Made by a program: the position numbers and the translations under genes. Positions 28,641-37,150 of a DNA stretch of 43,427 nucleotides are shown here, one piece after another. The stretch comes from Clostridia bacterium. GTDB lineage: Bacteria > Bacillota > Clostridia > Christensenellales > Borkfalkiaceae. Position 1 is the first letter of the stretch. The number at the start of each line of letters is the position of its first letter. The notes beneath the pieces are model-generated. The model saw nothing but the letters and a program-made list of their open reading frames with translations, was not told where the DNA came from and did not search any database. Location of the stretch: positions 1-43,427 of the forward strand of contig CAAGAU010000019.1 of NCBI GenBank assembly GCA_900767885.1. The letters run 5' to 3'.

Positions 28641-30077
28641 ATGCAAAAGTACACCCTGGACGAACTTAAGGCAACCGGGATACATAATTTGCGAAATATT
28701 TTGCGTGATATGGGCGGCGTGCCGGGTACGGAAAAAAAAGCCGAACTTATCAGGCGGATAACCGCCATACAGAATCAGGAAGCCGTTCCTCAACGCACTA
28801 ATCGTGGCAGAAAGCCTCTCGATTTCAAGCACGTCACGCAAAGCGGGTCTTCCGAAAATTTCAAAGGCGTTGCATTTATGCAGGACGAGGAACTTGCAAG
28901 AGCGTTTTCCGCAGGGGCGGCAGCCAACGGCGAAAGCGTGCTTATAGGAGATCCGATAGTGTGCGGCGTATACGAGTCGTGCCCCGACGGCTACGGCTTT
29001 TTGCGCGTGCATAACTACGATAATTCGCCCAAAGACGCGTTCGTTTCGCCCGTGCTCGTTAAAAAATTCAATTTGCGCGACGGCGATTTTATAAAGGGAC
29101 AGAGCAAGAAAAACGACGGAAATAAAGCCGCAGCCATTTCCGAAATATTTACTTTAAACGGCGAAGTACCGATAGAAAACAGGCGCAGGATTGAATTTGA
29201 CGATCTTGTTCCGCACTATCCCACCGAGAGATATACGCTTTCCGAAGGATTTGCGCAAAACGATTACTCTATCCGGTGTCTGGATTTGTTTGCACCGATA
29301 GGTAAAGGTCAGCGCGGACTTATAGTCGCACCTCCCAAGGCGGGAAAAACTACGTTGCTTAAAAAAATCGCCAATTCGATATGCGCTAATTATCCGGCGA
29401 CTCATCTTATAACTCTGCTTATAGACGAACGCCCCGAGGAGGTTACAGACATACGCGAGAGCGTAGGCGGCGAGGTGGTATCTTCTACTTTCGACGAGAG
29501 TGTGGAACACCATGTGAAACTTGCCGAACTCGCGCTTAACCGCGCCAAAAGGTTGGTTGAAAACGGTAAGGACGTGTTCATTTTACTCGACAGTATAACC
29601 AAACTCGCAAGGGCGTATAACGCCATTGCGCCGTCGTCGGGCAAAACGCTTACGGGCGGTATAGATATTTCGGCTTTGCAAAGCCCCAAAAAATTCTTCG
29701 GCGCGGCACGTAATATCGTAAACGGCGGCAGTTTAACCATAATCGCCACCGCGCTTATCGACACGGGCAGTAAAATGGACGAGGTTATTTACGAGGAATT
29801 CAAAGGTACGGGCAACATGGAAATACATTTGTCGCGCGAACTTTCCGAAAGAAGGATTTTCCCCGCGATAGACCTTTTCCGCTCGGGAACGAGAAAGGAC
29901 GAATTGCTTTTGTCCGGGGAAGAGTTGAATTGCGTAAACAGGATACGCAGATTGTTGCAAAACGATAAGCGGGCAAGCGAGTCTATGCTCGATATGATGG
30001 CAAAGACCGCCGATAACGAAGATTTCGTTCAGCGTGTGCCGGAGTGGCTTAAAATGGTTTCGCCTAATCGTCCGTAA
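28641..30077 (+). CDS. rho: Transcription termination factor Rho
   Basis: Rho is a hexameric RNA-dependent ATPase that ends transcription. The 478-aa protein has an N-terminal helical domain (YTLDELKATGIHNLRNILRDMG), a linker of about 60 residues, and the cold-shock-like RNA-binding domain (GVYESCPDGYGFLRVHNYDNSPKDAFVSPVLVKKFNLRDGD). The ATPase follows with Walker A VAPPKAGKTTLLKKIA, LLIDERPEEVTDIRE, Walker B DVFILLDSITKLARAYN and the R-loop/arginine finger region ELSERRIFPAIDLFRSGTRKDELL. The length and motifs are complete. AAGGAGG lies before the start. Its last 49 bases are shared in antiparallel with the amidotransferase gene on the other strand. Confidence 0.97.
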   Translation: MQKYTLDELKATGIHNLRNILRDMGGVPGTEKKAELIRRITAIQNQEAVPQRTNRGRKPLDFKHVTQSGSSENFKGVAFMQDEELARAFSAGAAANGESVLIGDPIVCGVYESCPDGYGFLRVHNYDNSPKDAFVSPVLVKKFNLRDGDFIKGQSKKNDGNKAAAISEIFTLNGEVPIENRRRIEFDDLVPHYPTERYTLSEGFAQNDYSIRCLDLFAPIGKGQRGLIVAPPKAGKTTLLKKIANSICANYPATHLITLLIDERPEEVTDIRESVGGEVVSSTFDESVEHHVKLAELALNRAKRLVENGKDVFILLDSITKLARAYNAIAPSSGKTLTGGIDISALQSPKKFFGAARNIVNGGSLTIIATALIDTGSKMDEVIYEEFKGTGNMEIHLSRELSERRIFPAIDLFRSGTRKDELLLSGEELNCVNRIRRLLQNDKRASESMLDMMAKTADNEDFVQRVPEWLKMVSPNRP

Positions 30078-30628
30078 ATTTTTTCACGGGCGATTTCGTC
30101 CATTCTTTCGGGGTGGAACTGTATTCCGAGTATACCTTTGCCGAAAGCAATCGCCTCGGGTACGCCGTCCTCGGACGACAGCAGGACTTTTCCGTTTTTC
30201 GCAACGGGGTCGCAGTATTGTCTGTGGCACGAGTTTACCTTTTTAAAACCGATAAAGTCGCCGTTTACGTAATGGCTAACGTCGCCGTCGGAAGAATAAT
30301 GACCGTTGCAAAAGGAAAGACCGCCGCCGAAATAAACGTTTATTATCTGCAATCCGCGGCATATTCCCAGTACCGGCAATTCGCGGGCGACAAAATAATC
30401 CAAAGCGTCTAATTCCGCCTTATCGCGTACTATATTAACTTCGTAAGACGGCGTTTTACCGCCGTAGAAAGCGGGCAGAATATCCCCGCCGCCTATAAGC
30501 AGCAACGCCGAATACTTTTTATTTTCAGGCAGAGGAAATATGCAATCGTATTTTATTTTCGCTTGCGACAGCGCGTCGAGATAGGTTTTCGGCGGTTTAT
30601 TTGACAGAACCAGCACTTTATTTGACAT
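30029..30628 (-). CDS. Class I glutamine amidotransferase (peptidase C26/PuuD-like)
   Basis: The 199-aa protein has the class I glutaminase core: LLIGGGDILPAFYGG, the nucleophile cysteine in PVLGICRGLQIINVYFGG and the His-Glu in GIQFHPE. This matches the gamma-glutamyl-GABA hydrolase/peptidase C26 group but is shorter than PuuD (~250 aa) because the N-terminal loops are reduced. The substrate, a gamma-glutamyl compound, is inferred from the family only. The 3' end runs 49 bases into the rho coding region on the opposite strand, with no terminator space between them. It is divergent from the nucleosidase gene. Confidence 0.88.
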   Translation of the reverse strand: MSNKVLVLSNKPPKTYLDALSQAKIKYDCIFPLPENKKYSALLLIGGGDILPAFYGGKTPSYEVNIVRDKAELDALDYFVARELPVLGICRGLQIINVYFGGGLSFCNGHYSSDGDVSHYVNGDFIGFKKVNSCHRQYCDPVAKNGKVLLSSEDGVPEAIAFGKGILGIQFHPERMDEIAREKIYGRLGETILSHSGTR

Positions 30629-30665
30629 AATTTATTATATTACAATTTACTAAAAGGCGTTACCG

Positions 30666-31346
30666 ATGAAAAGAATAGGAATGATAGTTGCGCTCGAAGG
30701 CGAACTTTTGCCGTTGCTAAAAAGCGTAAACGTAAAAATACGTACCGAAAAGCGCGGTGCATACGGCGCGGCACGTTTTAAAATAGGCAAAAACGAAGTA
30801 ATATGCATAAACAGCGGCGTAGGAGAAATATCCGCGGCGGCTGCCACACAGTATCTTATAACCGCGTATAATCCCGATTTTATCATAAATTTCGGCGTGT
30901 GCGGCAGTCTTAAAAAAGAACTCGGTTTAAAAACCGTCGTTTTTGTCAAAGGCGTGGTGCATTACGACTTCGACACTTCCGCAATAGATAAATGCGAAGC
31001 GGGCAAATACGAAAATTACGATTCCGCGATTATACCCGTAAACGAAGTCTTGTTAAAATCGGCTTTAAGCGCGGATAGCGGCGTACAGACGGTTATTTGC
31101 GCCTCGGGCGACAAATTCATTGCCGACGAAAGCGTAAAAGCGAGGCTTGCCGAAACTTACGGCGCAAGCATTTGCGAAATGGAGAGCGCGGGCGTTATTT
31201 TAACCGCAGATAAAAACGACGTGCCGTGTCTTATAGTCAAAGCCGTTTCCGATGCGGAAGGCGGTGCGTCCGATTACGAAACGTTTATGCACGAAGCGGC
31301 AATGCGTTACGTCGACTTTCTGATAAAATTCATTACTTTGCAATAA
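30666..31346 (+). CDS. mtnN: 5'-methylthioadenosine/S-adenosylhomocysteine nucleosidase
   Basis: MtnN hydrolyses the N-glycosidic bond of methylthioadenosine and S-adenosylhomocysteine, recycling by-products of polyamine synthesis and methylation. The 226-aa protein has the family start IGMIVALEGELLPLL with the catalytic Glu, NSGVGEISAAAATQYLI, NFGVCGSL, the substrate-binding CEMESAGVI and the catalytic Asp in VKAVSDAEGG. The length is normal. The ribosome binding site is weak (AAAGGCG). The patatin gene follows after 18 bases and the rest of the operon through tadA is tightly packed. Confidence 0.92.
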   Translation: MKRIGMIVALEGELLPLLKSVNVKIRTEKRGAYGAARFKIGKNEVICINSGVGEISAAAATQYLITAYNPDFIINFGVCGSLKKELGLKTVVFVKGVVHYDFDTSAIDKCEAGKYENYDSAIIPVNEVLLKSALSADSGVQTVICASGDKFIADESVKARLAETYGASICEMESAGVILTADKNDVPCLIVKAVSDAEGGASDYETFMHEAAMRYVDFLIKFITLQ

Positions 31347-31364
31347 TTTGCCGATACTTTACTT

Positions 31365-32147
31365 ATGAAAAACGACAAAAAAATTAAAATAGGGCTTGCG
31401 CTCGGCAGCGGCGGAGCAAAAGGCACGGCCCTTATAGGCGCGTTGCGCGCTTTCGAAGAGGCAAATCTCTCTTTCGATATAATTGCGGGTACGAGTATAG
31501 GCAGCGTTGTCGGTGCGTTATATGCGCGCGGCTATACTTCCGAAGATATGATGAATTTAAAAGACGAATCGGGGCTTGCCGATCCGCGCTCTTTAATTGC
31601 TTTCACTCTCGGAACGGCTTCGCTTAAAGACGCCATAAGCGGTTTTATCGGCGGCGCGTATTTTTCCGATCTTAAAAAACCTTTCACTGCCGTTGCGACT
31701 AACCTTGACAGCGGCGAGGAAGTAGATATGTCGTCGGGCGATCTTGCAAGCGCGCTTGCCGGGTCCTGCGCCATTCCGCCCGTTTTCAGGGCGGTGAACC
31801 GCGACGGAATGCGGCTCGTAGACGGCGCGTTCGTCAACTACGTTCCTGCGGACGTTGTTAAGCGCGGCGGCGCGGACGTGGTTATTTCTATAAATCTGGG
31901 TAAAGGGCAGGACGATAACTCGCATATAAAACGTATTTTAGACGAACTTTATCCCGAAAACGGCGTAAAACGAGTCAACAGGAGCAGGGCTTGTTACGAG
32001 TTTTCGGATTTGGTTATAGAACCCGACCTTGCCGATTTTAAAAGTTCGTCCGTTCACGCTCTCGACGAAATGTACCTGCGCGGATATACTGCCGCAAAAC
32101 TGAAAATCGAAGAAATCGTAAAACTTATAGACGATAAAAGAAAATGA
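31365..32147 (+). CDS. Patatin-like phospholipase
   Basis: The 260-aa protein is a bacterial patatin (RssA/YlbK type). The oxyanion-hole GSGGAKG is at residues ~14-20, the nucleophile elbow GTSIGS (G-x-S-x-G) near 43-48, and the catalytic Asp of the Ser-Asp dyad in VDGAFVNYVP. It hydrolyses acyl esters of phospholipids or related lipids; the natural substrate is unknown. There is no signal peptide, so it is cytosolic or peripheral. No Shine-Dalgarno is evident before the ATG, so translation may depend on the preceding gene. Its stop overlaps the next start as ATGA. Confidence 0.92.
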   Translation: MKNDKKIKIGLALGSGGAKGTALIGALRAFEEANLSFDIIAGTSIGSVVGALYARGYTSEDMMNLKDESGLADPRSLIAFTLGTASLKDAISGFIGGAYFSDLKKPFTAVATNLDSGEEVDMSSGDLASALAGSCAIPPVFRAVNRDGMRLVDGAFVNYVPADVVKRGGADVVISINLGKGQDDNSHIKRILDELYPENGVKRVNRSRACYEFSDLVIEPDLADFKSSSVHALDEMYLRGYTAAKLKIEEIVKLIDDKRK

Positions 32148-34222
32148 AAATTTTTCCGAGGAACAATCTTTACGGCGAATTCGTCGTTCCCACCGACAGA
32201 TCGATTACCAACAGAGCGATAATGCTCGGCGCGATAGCAAAAGGCAAAACGCGCATAGTAAACCCGTTTGTGTGCGAGGATACGCAAACGCTTTTGTCGT
32301 GCGTAAAAAAGGCGGGCGCAAAAGTGGGGGTCAAAAAGAATTGTATAGAAATTAAAAGTCCTAAAAGGCTTAAACTTTCGCAAAAATTCGATTGCGGAAA
32401 CAGCGCGACAGCCATGCGCTTTATATGCGGCGCGGCGGCGGGGTACGGCGGAAGAACCGTGCTTACGGGCAGTAAAAGTCTTAATAAAAAGCCAATGCGC
32501 GAACTGAAAGAGCCGCTTGAAAGAGCTGGCGCGACGGTTGCCCTTACCAACTACGTTTCCGCGCCGATTTTAGTCGAAAGCAACGGCGTAAGATCGGTTG
32601 AGTGCGACGTTGAAATAGGTAACTCTCAAGTAAAAGCCGCCGTGCTTTTATGCGCGCTACTGGGCGGCGTTAAAGCGGAAGTCCGCGAAAAATTTCCGTC
32701 GCGCAATCACCTTGAAATTCTGATGAAGGAAATGGGTGCGTCGGTTACGATAAAAGACGACGGCAGAGAGACGTTTTTCGGCGGCGGCGAACTCACCGGA
32801 AAAACCATAGCCGTCAGCCGTGATTTTACTTTCGCCGCGCATTACCTCGCGCTTGGTCTTTTAGCGGGCAGGGTAATATGCCGCAACGTAAATATAAATC
32901 CTACGCGCATCACTTTGTTGAGCGTATTAACGCGTATGGGCGCAAAGATTACCGTAGAGGAGAAAAAGGCTTTAAGCGGCGAACGTACCGCGGATATCAT
33001 TGCGGAAAAAAGTAATCTCAAAGCGACTCACGTAAGCGCGGACGAGGCTTGTCTGCTCGGCGACGAACTGCCTTTGCTCGCATTTATTATGGGGCTTGCC
33101 GACGGCGAGAGTATCATAAGCGCGAGTTTTGCAAAATTCAAAGAGATTGCGGGTAGCGGGGATTCATTTTCCGCGACGGTAGAAAATTGTCTTGACGCCG
33201 TTGCCGACGCAATAAATACAATCGGCGGCACGGCTCGCAAATTCGACGGCGGCGTGGTCGTTTCGGGCGTGGAACGTTATACGGGCGGAACGATAAAAAC
33301 GCGCGGTTATCCGCTGGTGGCAATGGGCGGAGCGATTGCTCTTACTCTTTCTGCGGGCGGCGGCGATATCGTCGAAGACTTCAATGCGGACATGTGCGGC
33401 GATTTTTTCCGCGAATTGTTTAAAAACTCTTTTGCGATGGTTTGCAGGCGGGAGAACGACTCCTTTAAAGAAGAACTCTACTCTTACGCTCTTGTAAAAG
33501 CGGGATTTGCGACTAATTCCTGCACCGCGATATTCCCCGTTGACGATAATTTCCGCAAAGTTTCCGCCGAACTTAAAAATTACGACGGATACGCCGTTTT
33601 TTCGCCGTACATATACGATGTTTCCCGCAGACTTTATACGCTGAAAAAACACGCCAAAACGCTGAAAACCGCAAACGTTGTCGTTCGCGGAGCCGGGTAT
33701 TCAACCAACGGCGAAGCGGTAATTTCTTCGCTTAAATACTTTGGATTTCCCGTTTCTTCAAAACGCGTACTCGTACTTGGGTGCGGAGGACTGGGCAAAA
33801 GCGTTGCTTACGCATTGATAGAAGAACGCGCGCTCGTAGACGTATACGACGTCAACCCCAAGCAGGCGCTCGATTTTAAAAAACTCGTAAACGAAAATTT
33901 GTACGTTATCGCCGACGTGAATTCCTCGGCTAAATACGACCTCGTTATAAATACCGCTTACCAAAGCGAAGCACACGGCGAAAACATAAACGACCGCGAT
34001 ATAAAGGCCGTTACTTCGTGTTCGGCGTTTATAGACCTGTTTGGCGTCCGCGCCGATACGCCTTTGACTGCCGCGGCAAAAAAAGCTGGCGTTAAAGTTT
34101 TGTGCGGTTCGGTTTTCTCGTTTATTCAGGCGTTTTACGCGGCGAGAGTTCTGGCGGGAAAAGATCTCAACGAAAAAATCGCGTTTGCGACTTACGAACG
34201 GTATAAGGATACGGAATTATGA
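32144..34222 (+). CDS. AroA-like/AroE-like fusion with degraded active sites
   Basis: The 692-aa protein fuses an EPSP-synthase fold (~1-430) to a shikimate-dehydrogenase-like half (~440-690). Fold marks in the first half are VVPTDRSITNRAI, DCGNSATAMRF and the DELPLLAF block. Compared with E. coli AroA, several substrate ligands are changed: K22 is R19, R124 is K116, the ESDR/ETDR arginine is lost (KFKEIAG, 331-337), DHR is GYP (388-390), and K411 aligns with D416. In the AroE half the NADP loop VLVLGCGGLGKSVA remains, but the catalytic Lys aligns with I490 and the catalytic Asp with N522 (STNG for NTDG). Either the enzyme has a new reaction or it is a non-catalytic relic under selection. It starts inside the patatin stop and ends inside the CPBP start. 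Confidence 0.85.
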   Translation: MKIFPRNNLYGEFVVPTDRSITNRAIMLGAIAKGKTRIVNPFVCEDTQTLLSCVKKAGAKVGVKKNCIEIKSPKRLKLSQKFDCGNSATAMRFICGAAAGYGGRTVLTGSKSLNKKPMRELKEPLERAGATVALTNYVSAPILVESNGVRSVECDVEIGNSQVKAAVLLCALLGGVKAEVREKFPSRNHLEILMKEMGASVTIKDDGRETFFGGGELTGKTIAVSRDFTFAAHYLALGLLAGRVICRNVNINPTRITLLSVLTRMGAKITVEEKKALSGERTADIIAEKSNLKATHVSADEACLLGDELPLLAFIMGLADGESIISASFAKFKEIAGSGDSFSATVENCLDAVADAINTIGGTARKFDGGVVVSGVERYTGGTIKTRGYPLVAMGGAIALTLSAGGGDIVEDFNADMCGDFFRELFKNSFAMVCRRENDSFKEELYSYALVKAGFATNSCTAIFPVDDNFRKVSAELKNYDGYAVFSPYIYDVSRRLYTLKKHAKTLKTANVVVRGAGYSTNGEAVISSLKYFGFPVSSKRVLVLGCGGLGKSVAYALIEERALVDVYDVNPKQALDFKKLVNENLYVIADVNSSAKYDLVINTAYQSEAHGENINDRDIKAVTSCSAFIDLFGVRADTPLTAAAKKAGVKVLCGSVFSFIQAFYAARVLAGKDLNEKIAFATYERYKDTEL

Positions 34223-35070
34223 GTGGCACGCTTTTAAATTCGCCCGCGAAAAAAGGCGGAATATATTTTTCGTGTTTAATCGTTGCAATTATTGCGGCTT
34301 CGCTTGCCTTTTCGTATGTAAAACCGACAGGGGATATAAACCTTGCCTATCTTGCCTCGCCCGTAGCGATACTGCTCGTTACGCTTGCGTTTTTAAGCCT
34401 TGATAAAGGCGAGAAAAAATCGGCGTCGGGTCTTGCTTTGCCCAAGCGCAGATTCTGGCTTTACACCTTGCTTGCGCTTGCGGCGATGTTTTTCGGCTTG
34501 TCGGGTCTTAACGATTATTTCATTGCTTTTTTAAAAACTTTCGGCTATAAACCGTCGACGGTTGTTTTGCCGCCTCTTACGCCGTTAAACGCCTTATACG
34601 TCGGTTTTGCCGTGTGTTTATTGCCCGCGGTGTCCGAGGAAATCGCGTTTCGCGGTATAATGGTAAATTCGCTTGGCGGCGCATGTAAACTTTGGGTTTC
34701 GCTTTTGCTGGGCGCGCTGTTTTCGCTTTACCACTTAAACCCCGCGCAAACGCTTTATCAGTTTGCTGTCGGTTTTATTTTTACTCTGCTTGCCGTAACT
34801 TCGCAGTCGGTTTTGCCTGCTATGGTACTGCACTTTATAAATAACTTGCTCATAGTCGTTTTGTACTACGTTGCAGGGGAGTATGTTTTGCCTTTGCCCG
34901 TAAATATAGTTTTAACTGTTTTCGGAGTTGCCTGCACGGTCGCTTTAATCGTCCTTTTGCTTAAAGAAAAGCAGGAAAAAACCGATAACAAAGGCATAGG
35001 CGAATTTTCGCTTTACGCCGTTTTCGGTATATTCGTATGCCTTGCGGTGTGGGTAGGTGCGTTGTTATGA
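34219..35070 (+). CDS. CPBP-family intramembrane metalloprotease
   Basis: The 283-aa polytopic membrane protein has about eight hydrophobic segments and the CPBP (ABI/CAAX-like) motifs in order: motif 1 SEEIAFRG (EExxxR, residues ~140-147), motif 2 FSLYHLNP (FxxxH) and motif 3 HFINN (HxxxN). In eukaryotes the family removes the tripeptide after prenyl-cysteine; bacterial members are linked to bacteriocin immunity or surface protein processing. No peptide or bacteriocin gene is nearby, so a housekeeping role is as likely. The stop overlaps the rlmH start as ATGA. Confidence 0.92.
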   Translation: MSGTLLNSPAKKGGIYFSCLIVAIIAASLAFSYVKPTGDINLAYLASPVAILLVTLAFLSLDKGEKKSASGLALPKRRFWLYTLLALAAMFFGLSGLNDYFIAFLKTFGYKPSTVVLPPLTPLNALYVGFAVCLLPAVSEEIAFRGIMVNSLGGACKLWVSLLLGALFSLYHLNPAQTLYQFAVGFIFTLLAVTSQSVLPAMVLHFINNLLIVVLYYVAGEYVLPLPVNIVLTVFGVACTVALIVLLLKEKQEKTDNKGIGEFSLYAVFGIFVCLAVWVGALL

Positions 35071-35540
35071 TTAAAATAAATCTTGTTGCCGTGGGCAAAG
35101 TTAAGGAATCGTATTTTAAAGACGCGATAGCCGAGTATTCCAAAAGACTCGCGGCGTTTTGTAAATTTACGATTATCGAGGTAAAAGAAGAAAACTTTCG
35201 CGGCGAAAGCGCGCAAATAGCCGAAAAAAGCGTAAAGAGCGAAGGCGCGCTAATAATGCAAAAACTGGCGGGGTATAATATCGCGCTCGCTATAGAGGGC
35301 GAAAAAATCTCGTCGGAAAAACTCGCAGAAAAAATCAAAAAACTAACCGACGGCGGCACGGGCGAAATTACTTTTATAATAGGCGGGTCTTACGGCTTAT
35401 CTGACGAGGTTAAGCGCGCGTGCAGTGAAAAAATCTCGTTTTCCGCAATGACTTTCCCTCATACGCTCGCAAGGGTTATCGCCTGCGAGCAGGTTTACCG
35501 CGCTTTTACCATAATAAACGGAAAGGAATACCATAAATGA
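35067..35540 (+). CDS. rlmH: 23S rRNA (pseudouridine-1915 N3) methyltransferase
   Basis: RlmH is a SPOUT methyltransferase that methylates pseudouridine 1915 of 23S rRNA. The 157-aa protein begins MIKINLVAVGKVKESYFKDAIAEYSKRL and ends with the trefoil-knot SAM site FIIGGSYGLSDEVK, then SFSAMTFPHTLARVIACEQVYRAFTIINGKEYHK, the near-invariant family C-terminus. I used the ATG at 35067 (ATGA overlap with the CPBP gene), which gives the normal length; an upstream in-frame ATG at 35037 adds ten residues unlike the family. It overlaps tadA by four bases. Confidence 0.96.
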   Translation: MIKINLVAVGKVKESYFKDAIAEYSKRLAAFCKFTIIEVKEENFRGESAQIAEKSVKSEGALIMQKLAGYNIALAIEGEKISSEKLAEKIKKLTDGGTGEITFIIGGSYGLSDEVKRACSEKISFSAMTFPHTLARVIACEQVYRAFTIINGKEYHK

Positions 35541-35998
35541 CTTACGCCGAAAAATTTATGAAAGCCGCTTTGAAAGAGGCGGAAAAAGCCGAGCGGAAAG
35601 AGGAAGTGCCGATAGGCTGCGTGATTGTAAAGGACGGCAAAATTTTTGCCCGCGCACATAATTTAAGGCAGACCAAAAGGCTTGCCACGGCTCACGCAGA
35701 GATACTCGCGATAGAAAAAGCCTGCCGCAAAATCAAAGACTGGCGATTAGACGGATACGAGATTTTTATTACTTTAGAGCCTTGCGCAATGTGCGCCGGC
35801 GCGATAGCCAACGCGAGGATATCCAAAGTCTATTTCGGCGCGTACGAGAAAAAGGGCGGCGGCGCGGTGAGTAAATTCAATATTTTAAGCGAAAGCGGTT
35901 TAAACCACGTAACCGAGTGGGAAGGCGGCGTTTTGGAAGAGGAATGTTCCGCCGTAATAAAAAACTTTTTTTCTTCGCGCAGAAAGAAAAACGAATAA
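35537..35998 (+). CDS. tadA: tRNA-specific adenosine deaminase
   Basis: TadA deaminates adenosine 34 to inosine in tRNA-Arg(ACG). The 153-aa protein has the zinc and catalytic motifs of the cytidine deaminase fold: HAE in TAHAEILAIEKAC and PCAMCAGAI, plus the VPIGCVIVKDGKIFARAHNLR opening and a C-terminal helix ending in FFSSRRKKNE. The stop is about 50 bases before the prs promoter. It begins within the rlmH stop codon and closes the six-gene operon from the nucleosidase. Confidence 0.95.
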   Translation: MTYAEKFMKAALKEAEKAERKEEVPIGCVIVKDGKIFARAHNLRQTKRLATAHAEILAIEKACRKIKDWRLDGYEIFITLEPCAMCAGAIANARISKVYFGAYEKKGGGAVSKFNILSESGLNHVTEWEGGVLEEECSAVIKNFFSSRRKKNE

Positions 35999-36054
35999 AA
36001 TTTCCGCTACTTATTATACAATTTGCAAAAATTTTAAAACCGATAAAAAATCGC

Positions 36055-36083
36055 TTGCTTAATTTAAGTAGGTTATATATAAT
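36055..36083 (+). promoter_or_regulatory. prs promoter
   Basis: TTGCTT (36055-36060), 17 bases, TATAAT (36078-36083). Transcription would start near 36090. Confidence 0.75.
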
Positions 36084-36102
36084 ATATAGGTACTATTTAT
36101 TG

Positions 36103-36123
36103 CGTCAGGGCTAAACTCTGACG
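36103..36123 (+). promoter_or_regulatory. Leader hairpin before the prs ribosome binding site
   Basis: CGTCAG (36103-36108) pairs with CTGACG (36118-36123), directly before GGCGGAGGAAG and the prs ATG. Its position next to the ribosome binding site makes it a possible stability or translation-control element; it is not a recognised riboswitch. Confidence 0.45.
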
Positions 36124-36135
36124 GCGGAGGAAGTA

Positions 36136-37086
36136 ATGATAACACACAGCACTGAGATTAAACTTTTTGCCGGTAACTCCAACAGGGCTTTGGCGGAGTC
36201 TATCGCAAAAGCACTCAAATTGCCTTTGAGCGAAGTAGAAGTCGGTCGTTTTTCCGACGGCGAAATCAGCGTTCATATAAGCGAAACCGTTCGCGGAAGA
36301 GACGTGTTCATAATACAGTCTACTTGTTCGCCCGTCAACGAAAATCTTATGGAATTGCTTATTATGATCGACGCCGCTCGTCGTGCGTCTGCGGGCAGAA
36401 TTACCGCGGTAATACCTTATTTCGGGTATGCTCGTCAGGACAGAAAGGCTCGTTCGAGAGATCCCATCACCGCTAAACTCGTAGCGGACATTATTACTTC
36501 CGCAGGCGCGGACAGAGTACTTACCATGGACTTGCACGCTCCTCAAATTCAGGGCTTTTTCGATATCCCCGTAGATCACCTTCTCGGCGGACCTATCCTC
36601 TATAAACATTTCGCTAAGATGGTAGACGACGACTTTATGGTCGTTTCGCCCGACGTGGGTTCGGTTTCGAGAGCGAGAAACGTCGCTACTAAACTCAATT
36701 GCCCTATGGCGATAGTAGATAAACGTCGTCCCAAAGCTAATCAGATCGAGGTTATGAATATCATAGGCGACGTAAAGGGCAAAAAATGCCTTATAGTCGA
36801 CGATATGATCGATACCGCAGGCACTATATGCCAGGGCGCGGAGGCGCTTTTCAATAACGGTGCAAAAGAAATTTACGCCTGCTGCTCGCACGCGGTGCTC
36901 AGCGGACCCGCGATAGAGCGTATTCAGAACTCGCACATAACCAAACTCGTAGTACTCGACACCATTCCTCTTACCGAGGAGAAGAAGATAGGCAAAATCG
37001 AAGTTCTTTCGGTCGCCAAACTTTTCGCTCTCGCGATAGAGAATATTTATCTCGACAAGAAGATGTCCGAGATTTACGACAACTGA
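36136..37086 (+). CDS. prs: Ribose-phosphate pyrophosphokinase
   Basis: Prs makes PRPP from ribose 5-phosphate and ATP for purine, pyrimidine, NAD, His and Trp synthesis. The 316-aa protein is complete: KLFAGNSNRALAESIAKAL, GRFSDGEI, VFIIQSTCSPVNENLMEL, PYFGYARQDRK flexible loop, MDLHAPQIQGFF divalent-metal and active-site region, and the PRPP signature CLIVDDMIDTAGTI. GGAGGAAG gives a strong ribosome binding site. The codon use is cleaner than in its neighbours, as expected for a well-expressed gene. It is followed by a terminator and then pth. Confidence 0.97.
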   Translation: MITHSTEIKLFAGNSNRALAESIAKALKLPLSEVEVGRFSDGEISVHISETVRGRDVFIIQSTCSPVNENLMELLIMIDAARRASAGRITAVIPYFGYARQDRKARSRDPITAKLVADIITSAGADRVLTMDLHAPQIQGFFDIPVDHLLGGPILYKHFAKMVDDDFMVVSPDVGSVSRARNVATKLNCPMAIVDKRRPKANQIEVMNIIGDVKGKKCLIVDDMIDTAGTICQGAEALFNNGAKEIYACCSHAVLSGPAIERIQNSHITKLVVLDTIPLTEEKKIGKIEVLSVAKLFALAIENIYLDKKMSEIYDN

Positions 37087-37106
37087 TAATAACTTAACTA
37101 AAGCAA

Positions 37107-37136
37107 GCGGACGGCTATACCGTCCGCGCGTTTTTT
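37107..37136 (+). terminator. Terminator or attenuator between prs and pth
   Basis: GCGGACGG (37107-37114) pairs with CCGTCCGC (37120-37127), followed by GCGTTTTTT. The pth start is only 15 bases beyond, and no separate pth promoter is evident, so read-through is expected. Confidence 0.75.
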
Positions 37137-37150
37137 AAAGGAAAGGTAAA

